Assembly (NCBI GenBank): GCA_030407315.1
Contig: JALQPE010002575.1
Coordinates: forward strand, 1-31,455
Length of the DNA stretch: 31,455 nt
Origin: Asparagopsis taxiformis
Lineage: Eukaryota > Rhodophyta > Florideophyceae > Bonnemaisoniales > Bonnemaisoniaceae
Reading direction: 5' to 3'
The notes below the pieces were generated by a model. The model did not search any database. It was not told the origin of the DNA and worked only from the letters and a program-made list of their open reading frames with translations. Positions 18,491 through 25,604 of this stretch are shown here, one piece after another. Made by a program: the position numbers and the translations under genes. Position 1 is the first letter of the stretch; every line of letters begins with the position of its first letter.

Positions 18491-19298
18491 GCGCGGACCA
18501 GCCGGGATGGCGGTCACTAAGAGAGTTCTAGAATCGCTTGCCTTGTCAGGGCGTGTTGAACCGTAACGCGCTCGTGAACTTGCGTTTCGCACGTCGCTCG
18601 GTCGCGGAGGTGATCGGGTGGTACAACGGCGGAACGCGCAGGGTCGATCGCAACACGGGATTCGCGGGCCGGCGCAAGCCGTGATCTCAGGGTGAGATCA
18701 CCGAGTAAACTCGAGCTCAACACGATCCACGCAGGGGTCGTAAATCCCTGGCCTAGCGGTAGGCGACGCAACGCGCAGTCTCGCGGTGCGACGCAATTCG
18801 ACAGTCGGTAAACGCGGCGCGCGCGCACGTATGTCGGCGATCGTGAGCAATCCGCACGCAACGTTGTAACGCAATCGGTCCTCGCGACGCGCTCAACGCT
18901 TAACTCGTAGCTGCGAAAGTGCTGACTGTTTATTGGTAGGGTGCGAAGCCATGCGACCACTAATAGCTAACTTACTTGGGACAGGCTGTCCTTGTGTGGC
19001 CGGCCGGCGGCGGCCGCACGCTCGCACGCAAAAGGGAAATATTTGGGAAAAAGACTTTCGTCATAAAAAACCCAAAAGGGGGAAAATAAAGGGAAATTCG
19101 CGGAAATCGCTACACGTGGCGCAGCTCGCGGTTTCGTGGCAACGTACGCGCGCACGCGCTCGCATTGACGCTCCGTGACACGTAATCAAGACGCCACGCG
19201 TACGCTCGCTTACTAAACTAACTCAAACGGATGCTTGCGGACTAACGTAAACGCGCGCGCTCGCATCGGTTCCATCGACCAACTTAAATTGCACCACA
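18491..19298 (-). repeat. B1 5' LTR (808 bp)
   Basis: It matches the 3' LTR with one internal substitution (G at 7180, A at 19123) and three single-base indels in A, T and G runs. The inner end reads GCGC where the 3' LTR has TGTA (18491-18494), so the canonical terminus next to the primer-binding site is lost. The outer end (ACCACA at 19298) is intact and is followed by the CAGCG duplication. It should drive gag-pol transcription on the minus strand. Confidence 0.93.
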
Positions 19299-19303
19299 CA
19301 GCG
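19299..19303. repeat. Target-site duplication of B1, right copy (CAGCG)
   Basis: It matches 6542-6546 exactly and lies directly after the ACCACA terminus. Confidence 0.93.
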
Positions 19304-20429
19304 GGTCTGGCGTTTCGTCGCCAAACTCGTTCGTCGTTGTCCGCGTCGTCGCGTCGACTAGCGCTAGGTTCAAAACCTTCGCGAGGGCTTCGCCGCCCTC
19401 ACGCTTGAGTGGGACGATTCCCAACGGGGAGCGTACCGCGTACGCAATCGTCGCGCCTTTCGGCAATTCGCGGTCCTTCTTCGTGAAGTTCGACACGATG
19501 ATAGAGAACGTCTCTCTCGGTCCTACGTCGACCACTCTGTTGGCTATGCGTAGCCCATGCCGGAATTGCACCGACGCTTTCGGTTCGAGGAACACGAGTC
19601 CGGTCGCATCCGTCGTCACGTTGACGGTCCGTTGCGACATCGCCGGTACACGCGTGTACTTCGTCAGGCGAACCGAGAACGTTCGGCTCGGCCGATTCGC
19701 GGCCGCGTTACGCTCGCGGCGTTTCGGGTGTTCCACGTTTGGATTCGTCTCTTCCCCCTCCTCGTACGGAGTCGTCGTATCGCCCTCCGCGATAATGGGT
19801 ATCGTATCTCCCCGATGGAGTTCGATTGTCTGCGCTCGACAGCGTATAGCATCGACATGCTTCGACATGAACGACGTGCCCATTATAACGGGAACAGCCA
19901 GCGTGTTGGCTACGAAGAATTTTACGCGGAACAGCGAGTTCCCCAACCTGACGCGAAGCAGGATGGCGCCTTCGATAGGCAAACGTCGCCCGTTGGCGTC
20001 CCCGAGCTTCGGTAGCTCTTCGTCACGTAGACAGCGGTCGACCCAGTCGTAGGGCAGTAAACTTGTTCGTATCAAGTTATAGCCGCTGCACGTATCCATC
20101 GCGATGGTAATCGCCCTCATCACGTTGAGGTCTAGTCCGATCGTTCCGGACACGATATAATGCTTCGACGCAAGTAGGCACGTATGCCCGTCGAGGACCA
20201 ACGGTTCGGTCCTGACCGGCGCGCGGTCTACGTCTTCGCTAGCGGTTCGTCGCTTCATCGTGTGAGCCCGTATGGCTTCTTTTGCGTCGACACGCTTCGT
20301 ATAAGCCGCGTGCTTGGTTTTCTCGCGCTCGGAAGCGTCGTGCTTCCGGGTAGCGCGTCTCGCTCGTCTGCGAGACTTCCTCTTCGTGTGAGGTTCGTTC
20401 GTCCCGTCGGACTTCGTTTCTTCCCCCAC
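19304..20429 (-). pseudogene. Element A aspartic protease and start of pol, cut by B1
   Basis: A basic N-terminal segment (RKSRRRARRATRK) is followed by a retropepsin-like domain. The active site reads AMDTCSGYNLI where B1 has VLDTGAGPSLI: the triad glycine is Cys (TGC), one base from GGC. A second-lobe motif VIMGTSFMSK follows. The C-terminal part has a conserved linker seen in B1 (RTVNVTTDATGL, LPKGATIAYAV). The frame is broken by the B1 insertion and continues in the reverse transcriptase at 6541. The first codon at 20429 is not ATG; the true start is unclear. With a Cys in the triad the protease is probably dead. Confidence 0.8.
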
Positions 20430-20575
20430 GTCGGGTGTCGTGTGACTCGAGTTGGCCTTCGCGGCCGTGAGCTTTACGTAGCTCTCGTTCGTCGGTGAGC
20501 CTGCGGAGGACCAATCATCGACGTCGGTCGTCCCCCTTTCACGTAAGGGTTCAGGCGATGTGGGTGGCTCGTGAC

Positions 20576-21175
20576 CTACATCGCCTGGTCGTTTCCCGGC
20601 GCGGGGCCGTTCGACACGTCGTCGTCGTGAGCCCGCGAAGCTCGTTCGTCATCGTGACTCGTCTCCACCTCGAGTGGTGTTTCGTCAGCGGAGGTCGTCA
20701 CGTAGACTCCGCTGCGGCCATTACGCTGGCCATTTCGTTCGTTCGCCCACGGGCGGGGGTCACGTCGGTCATTACGAAAGTCTCCGCGGCGCCTTTCGAA
20801 GGGCCTTCCCCCGTCACGATTGGGGTTTCGGAGTATCGTAGGCGGCGTGCCGTACCTCCGTGGGGTCACGTTCCCCCGCTCATCAGGTCGTTCCTGGTTA
20901 CGTTTGGCCATTCGTTGGCGGAAGTACTCAGCCTGACGTGGGTTGCTCTTCACGTGGAAGAGGTAGTACTTGTACGCGAAAAAGATCCGTTGATCTGGCG
21001 TCAGACGCGGACACGTGAACGTCGAGTGGCCATCTTCGCGGCATGACCAACACGACAGCGTCCAGTAATCATTCGGGATTACGGAGTACGCCAATTGCGT
21101 CTGCTCGTTCGTGAGCTTCGGCACGTCCTCGCATGGACGGTTCAATCGAGCTTCGAGCTCGTCCGGCTTTTTCGT
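20576..21175 (-). CDS. gag: Element A Gag C-terminal part with zinc knuckle
   Basis: Nucleocapsid part of Gag. It has one CCHC knuckle, CWSCREDGHSTFTC (C-2-C-4-H-4-C), followed by a Tyr/Phe-rich helix-like segment (FFAYKYYLFHVKSN) and an Arg/Asn-rich basic tail. The frame is continuous with the capsid frame except for a register change at a run of five A on the minus strand (plus 21168-21172). It ends at the stop at 20576; the protease frame opens downstream in another register. Confidence 0.8.
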   Translation of the reverse strand, partial: TKKPDELEARLNRPCEDVPKLTNEQTQLAYSVIPNDYWTLSCWSCREDGHSTFTCPRLTPDQRIFFAYKYYLFHVKSNPRQAEYFRQRMAKRNQERPDERGNVTPRRYGTPPTILRNPNRDGGRPFERRRGDFRNDRRDPRPWANERNGQRNGRSGVYVTTSADETPLEVETSHDDERASRAHDDDVSNGPAPGNDQAM

Positions 21176-22979
21176 TTGCCGTTTTCGTGTCGTTGGGCGG
21201 CGGCCCGTTCGTGAAGAGGATCGCCTCCAAGTTCTCGGCAACGTGAGCCGCAGCGAGCGATACGTCGTCATCGTCCCTCGTGGGGATGTTCGGGTTACCA
21301 TCGTGGTAACTGGGCTCGCTAGCCCGTTCACTACGTAAGTACGCGGACTCATCGTAGTCCGCGAACTTCCTCGACTCGTGGTCGGAAATAGCCAACGTAG
21401 GCTTCACCGGGAACCGCACTTTCGGTTTCGCGGCTGACGCGACAGCTGCCGTACGTGCACGGAAGGTCGTTCCTTCGGCCGTCGCCAATCGTCTCACAAC
21501 GGTGAGGTCGTTCCTCTCTCGTTCGGGGAGTGACCGGAGCCGTTCCGTCACGGCTGCCCGCGTCGAGGGCAGCAAACCACGTACGTAGTGGTGAACGAGG
21601 AGTCGATCCGTAAACACGTAGTTGCACGCCCGCGTGGCGGTGTCGAGTCTATCAGCGTACTGATTCTCGTCCTCGTTAGGACTCTGCGTGATCATCGTGA
21701 CCTTTTCGTAGGCCTCCTGCAGCACGTCGTCTTGCAGGTATCGTTTGATCAACGCGTTGATCACGTGAGGCCACGAGAACCTCTTCGTCGGATCAGTCGT
21801 GATCACACCAGTCGTACACTGGGAATCGTAGAACCGTCGGGCGTCCCCTTCGAGGAAGAAGTGCAGCGCACGTACTGCCACTCCCTCGCACACTCCGAGT
21901 GTGCTGAACCCATCACGTATTTGGGCGAGGAATCCGAGTAACGTAATCGGATTCCGGCCGGAGAACGGTTTTAACGTAGGGAGAAGTCCCTCCAGCTCAC
22001 GTTTGAGCTTGTGTACGCTTTGACTCTCGTTCACGTAGAGATGTTCACGTACATCGTTAAGTCGGTACATGCGATACGATACCACGTTCGCAAATGCGTC
22101 GAGCATTGTCGTGTGCTCTGCCAACGCGTGGCAAACGGGTCCGAGGGCGTTCCCTGGTAAGCGTGCCGCGTCGGCACGTTCGTTTTCGTGGACTCGCGTG
22201 TCCGTCGTGCCGAACGTACCCAGCCACGGAATGTACGTTTCACGTGGCGGGGGAGCTCTCGTATCGAGTTGCGCAGCTCGTGCTGCGTCCGCCGACCGCG
22301 CGTGGTCTGGTGTACCGTTAAAACGTAATTGCCTTCGTGGCGTCTCGTCGGGGTTGGCGATGGCTCGTTGCACTGTCGCCCCCCTTCCGTACGTTGTCGG
22401 GGTCGTCGGACCGGGTGTTGGTGGGTATCCTCCCGGAACGGCCGGGGAGGATTGCGAGTTATAGGCGCGCGAGCCTTCGTAATTCGGATCGCTTCCGCTC
22501 GGCGGAGCGGAACGTCCGGCGACGATTTCGTTGAATACTACGACAAACGAGTCGAGTCTTCCCTCCACGGCGGAGAGGCGGTTTCGTAAATCTTCGTTTT
22601 CCCGTTCTAGGGTCGGTGAGCGTTCACGTAACGCACGAGCTTCGCGCTCCGAGACTCTGAGTCTCTGCCTTACGGCTTCGTCGACGGCCGCGTCGCTCGC
22701 CCTTTCGATGTGACCTCGAAGGTCTTCGCACACTACGCGTAGTGCCGTGGGAGTCACGTTCCCTTCGTTGAGCTGACCGCGCGTTGCGGGGTCCATACTC
22801 ACGGACTCAAACGGGCTTACCGTACGTGGTAGCTGGCCGATCGCCTCGATATCCGGCGGGATAGATCGATCGGTCGCGAAGATCGCTTCTGCTGACAAGG
22901 CCACGTCGGCTTCGGCGTCCGCTGACGTTGGCAACGGTTGCCTGGGCGACGCGCTGGAATTCGACACAGCGTAATTCAT
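21069..22979 (-). CDS. gag: Element A Gag, matrix and capsid part
   Basis: ATG at 22979 starts MNYAVSNSSASPRQP, 80 bp from the putative primer-binding site. A coiled-coil segment is visible at about residues 85-145 (RQRLRVSEREARALRERSP, then LERENEDLRNRLSAVE). A Pro/Gly-rich linker follows, then a capsid-like region (FANVVSYRMYRLNDVRE, NPITLLGFLAQIRDGF, EGVAVRALHFFLEGDARRFY) and a retrotransposon-gag-type domain (PHVINALIKRYLQDDVLQEA, YADRLDTATRACNYV, RLLVHHYVRGLLPSTRA). After about 21170 the frame is wrong and the last 35 or so residues are not Gag. Its long N-terminal coiled coil is absent from B1 Gag. Confidence 0.85.
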   Translation of the reverse strand: MNYAVSNSSASPRQPLPTSADAEADVALSAEAIFATDRSIPPDIEAIGQLPRTVSPFESVSMDPATRGQLNEGNVTPTALRVVCEDLRGHIERASDAAVDEAVRQRLRVSEREARALRERSPTLERENEDLRNRLSAVEGRLDSFVVVFNEIVAGRSAPPSGSDPNYEGSRAYNSQSSPAVPGGYPPTPGPTTPTTYGRGATVQRAIANPDETPRRQLRFNGTPDHARSADAARAAQLDTRAPPPRETYIPWLGTFGTTDTRVHENERADAARLPGNALGPVCHALAEHTTMLDAFANVVSYRMYRLNDVREHLYVNESQSVHKLKRELEGLLPTLKPFSGRNPITLLGFLAQIRDGFSTLGVCEGVAVRALHFFLEGDARRFYDSQCTTGVITTDPTKRFSWPHVINALIKRYLQDDVLQEAYEKVTMITQSPNEDENQYADRLDTATRACNYVFTDRLLVHHYVRGLLPSTRAAVTERLRSLPERERNDLTVVRRLATAEGTTFRARTAAVASAAKPKVRFPVKPTLAISDHESRKFADYDESAYLRSERASEPSYHDGNPNIPTRDDDDVSLAAAHVAENLEAILFTNGPPPNDTKTANEKAGRARSSIEPSMRGRAEAHERADAIGVLRNPE

Positions 22980-23059
22980 AGACCGTCGTCTGTAGCACGT
23001 AGCTTTTCGTTAACGTAAAAGAGCTCAACCTCGTTGGTTGTCGTTATGCTCGTAGCAAC

Positions 23060-23077
23060 TTCTAGGTCGAGAGACCA
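23060..23077 (-). other. Putative primer-binding site of element A
   Basis: The plus strand ends in GAGAGACCA one base before the LTR start at 23079. A primer-binding site complementary to a tRNA 3' end (CCA) is expected exactly here. I did not match the sequence to a particular tRNA. Confidence 0.4.
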
Positions 23078-23078
23078 G

Positions 23079-23748
23079 TGTGGAACAACGTTAGTTCTAG
23101 AAGTAGCTGGTACGAGCCACGGACACGCTGTCCTTAACGAAACGAATAAGTCCACCCGCTGGTGTTTTGACTGTATGTTTGGTAGCAGATAGAGGATAGG
23201 GTAGAGAATAGGTTAGCAGGTAGACACGGGCGTCACGACGAACGATCCACGCGTGGACTACGTTAACGAACGAGGTGGCACGTCACCGGAGGCGCTCTCA
23301 ACCAAGCCCGTAGGCACTACACGCGATCAGCCTCACGTGTGGCAATAGGTAGGGAGTACGCAGCTCGACGGAGACGAAGCCTCGTTAGGCGAAAACGTAA
23401 TACGTAACGTAGAAGTCAGTCGTAGACTAGAGCACGTTGCCCGATCGATGTCTTGTCCCCTTTCCCTCCCGGCACGATGCCAATACCTATATAGCCACGA
23501 TGGCATCGCTTTACAGTGTAAACACTGCTCGTAACGTCCCCGAATGGGGAAGGACCTTGTGGGTCACACGTAGGGACCCCGTTGGTCCGTTGGCCGTTTC
23601 CAATACGTTCGTTTCACACGTGTGCCGGTTGCGCGCGCGCATGCGCCAGCAATGTTCGTGCATTGCTGTCGCCGGTCGTGTCCGCCGAAATTCGAATTCC
23701 GCGGAAAACGTAAACATTTGCAATTTCGGAATTGCCACGTATACTACA
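23079..23748 (-). repeat. Element A 5' LTR (about 670 bp)
   Basis: On the plus strand it starts TGTGGAAC and ends ATACTACA, so it has TGT...ACA termini like the B LTRs. GTTCTAGAA close to the start is shared with the B LTRs (TTCTAGAA near 6578). A TATA-type CTATATAG lies at 23487-23494. GGACA-CGC-TGTCC at 23121-23133 resembles the inverted repeat of the B LTRs. The right border is inferred from the terminus and from the change to low-CpG sequence. The second LTR is not in the window, so the border is unproven. Confidence 0.6.
23487..23494 (-). promoter_or_regulatory. TATA-type box CTATATAG in element A LTR
   Basis: This palindromic TATA sequence sits about 255 bp inside the start of the LTR in element orientation, a normal place for the U3 promoter. 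It stands out from the CG-rich surroundings. Confidence 0.5.
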
Positions 23749-23885
23749 CTGTACTTGAGTATGGCGTTCATGACAATCATTTCAAGTCCTTCATGCGAAA
23801 GTGCGAGAAATTGATACAGAGTTTTATAGCTTCTGTTTCCCCTTCATTTCTTACCCGGCACTTCATTATTTCAGAACTGGATGAC
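23749..23885 (+). other. Possible intron end or 5' region of the host gene fragment
   Basis: This sequence is much less CG-rich than the elements. It contains a pyrimidine-rich run ending TTATTTCAG at about 23867-23875, directly before the coding sequence, which looks like a 3' splice site. The reading frame is also open through it, so it could instead be coding. The upstream part of the gene, if any, has been displaced by element A. Confidence 0.35.
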
Positions 23886-24617
23886 ATGACGAGATTCTTC
23901 AAGAGGAGTGGGTCCAGACTCAGTTCCAAATCAGGTCCTCCAGAAGAGGAACCGGGTACTTCCACCATGAAGCACACTAATACCGCCTTATTTGCTGACG
24001 TCATGGAAGGGTCTACGAACACACGTGTTGATCCGCGGGCATGCATCCCACTCACTGCTGTTCGACAAGTGGTGCGCTCTGGTGTGTTGCGATTGAAGTC
24101 GATATTTTCTGGAAACATGAAGTCAGCACAATGTCAAGAACAAGATGAAACAAACGGAATTGATGGATTCATTTCGGGTTCCGACAATGCGATCGTAGTC
24201 GAGTTGACCGGGTCGTTTCAGCGCCACATTATTGACTTTTTCAAAACGATACGCGGTCCTCAGGGTGATTTTCTTTCTGACGGTGAGGCGAAAGAGAAGT
24301 CCGAATGCCGTTCCGTTTGGTACGGAGTTGTTGACGGTATGCACAGACTGACTGCAATCCAGGAGTTAATGGATGAGAACCCGGAGAGGTGGGACTCTTT
24401 TATGTGGCCTGTCACGATACTGAAAGGAGGTCATTCTATCCAAGTTCTGAAACAACTAGGCAGACATCAGAACCGAAAGCATGATGCAACATTATATGTC
24501 GAAACCACGTTCTATGATATCCTGAGCGGAATGAAAGAAGAAGCCCACCGGATGCAGAGCATGACCTCAAAGCCACCTACAGCCAAACAAGTTGCTGCCG
24601 CATATGATGGTTGCTCC
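23886..24617 (+). pseudogene. Host-like gene fragment with a ParB/sulfiredoxin-like motif, cut by B2
   Basis: 244 codons from ATG 23886 (MTRFFKRSGSRLSS) to the B2 LTR, with no stop. Codon use and CpG content differ from the retroelements, so this is a different kind of DNA. The N-terminus (FFKR, Ser/Pro/Glu-rich, GTST) resembles the disordered start of many transposase-like or nuclear proteins. The segment VVDGMHRLTAIQEL, then MWPVTIL and LKQLGRHQNRKHD, looks like the nucleotide-binding box of ParB/sulfiredoxin-fold domains (G-x-HR-x-x-A, followed by a conserved QN region). That assignment is tentative. The frame runs into the LTR after 24617 and its 3' part must lie beyond the right edge, if it survives. 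It may be a host gene or part of an older mobile element. Confidence 0.6.
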
Positions 24618-25417
24618 TGTAGGACCAGCCGGGGTGGCGATCGCTAAGGGAGTTCTAGAATTGCAGCCGTGTCAGGGCGAGGTGAACCGTAACGCGCTGG
24701 TTGAACTTGCGTTCGCGCGTCGCTCGGTCGCGCTGGCGAACGGGTGGTACAACGGCGGAACGCGTAGGGAACGATCGCAACACGGGATTCGCGGGCCGGC
24801 GCAAGCCGTGATCTCAGGGTGAGATCACCGAGTAAACTCGAGCACAACGCGATCCACACAGGGGTCGTAAATCCCTGGCCTAGTGGCGTGCGACGCAACG
24901 CGCGCTATCGCGGTGCGACGCGGTTCGACGATCGATTTATGCGCAGCGCGCACGCGAACGTCGGCGATCGTGAGCAACCCGCACGCAACGTTTCAACGCA
25001 ATCGGTCCTCGCGATTCGCTAAACGCTTAACTCGTAGCTGCGAAGATGCTGGCTGTTTATTGGTAAGGTGCGAGGCGGAACGACCATTAATAGCTAACTA
25101 CTAAGGACAGGTTGTCCTTGCGCGGCCGGCCGGCGGCCGCTCGCTCGCACGCAAAAAGGGAAATATTTGGGAAAAAGACTTTCGTCATAAAAAACCCAAA
25201 AAAAGGAAATAAAGGGAAATTCGCAAAAGGCGCTACACGTGGCGCCAAGCTCGCAGGTTCGTTCGCGCGCACGCGCTCGCTCAGGCGCGCCGTGACACGT
25301 AATCGGATCGCTACGCGTACGCTCGCTTACTAACTAACTAATTCGCGGATGCATGCGGACTCAGCCAGACGCAGTCGTTAAGAGCGCGCGCGCGTCGACC
25401 GAATAAATTGTACCACA
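24618..25417 (-). repeat. B2 3' LTR (800 bp)
   Basis: On the plus strand it starts TGTAGGACC and ends GTACCACA, the same termini as B1. It aligns along its whole length with the B1 LTRs, with scattered substitutions and small indels. It keeps the hairpin (24808-24828), the poly(A) signal (25056-25061, minus), the inverted repeat AAGGACA-GGT-TGTCCTT (25103-25119) and the A-rich GGGAAA patch (about 25150-25225). Confidence 0.93.
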
Positions 25418-25428
25418 CTCCCCCCGAC
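25418..25428 (-). other. B2 polypurine tract
   Basis: GTCGGGGGGAG on the minus strand, directly next to the LTR and identical to the B1 tract. Confidence 0.8.
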
Positions 25429-25604
25429 TAACTCCACAGCGCGTCCTCGCGCGTCATCCTCTCACGCATACCTTCCGCTGCTTCTTCTCGCGTCTGTTTT
25501 TCTCTTTCCTCGTTCTTCTCTCTCTGTCACTTTCCTTCCTCTTTCGTTCTCTCTCTCCTACTCACGTTCTCCGTTTTGCCAACTTCGCCCGCTCTTCCGT
25601 CGCG
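25429..25604 (+). promoter_or_regulatory. Pyrimidine-rich leader of the B2 antisense gene
   Basis: About 175 bp dominated by CT runs on the plus strand, between LTR and ATG. Its length and bias match the B1 leader, while the fine sequence differs. It is probably the 5' untranslated region of the antisense gene; the promoter may lie in the LTR. Confidence 0.4.

Larger units (their letters stand above)
6547..19298 (-). mobile_element. Element B1, complete Ty3/gypsy retrotransposon with antisense gene
   Basis: The element is 12.75 kb, bounded by two direct LTRs (809 and 808 bp) and a 5-bp duplication. In element orientation (minus strand) the order is 5' LTR, gag, zinc-knuckle region, protease, RT, RNase H, integrase, chromodomain, non-coding region, an oppositely transcribed long gene, polypurine tract and 3' LTR. 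It interrupts the pol gene of element A. The two LTRs differ by one internal substitution, three single-base indels in homopolymers and an altered inner end of the 5' LTR, so the insertion is young. The coding regions nevertheless carry several disabling changes. Confidence 0.93.
19304..23748 (-). mobile_element. Element A, upstream half: 5' LTR, gag, protease
   Basis: In element orientation: 5' LTR (23748-23079), primer-binding region, gag, zinc-knuckle region and protease, interrupted by B1 at 19303. It is related to B1 and B2 by domain order and motifs but clearly a different family. Its sequence favours TCGT and ACGT words where B elements favour GCGC. Confidence 0.88.
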
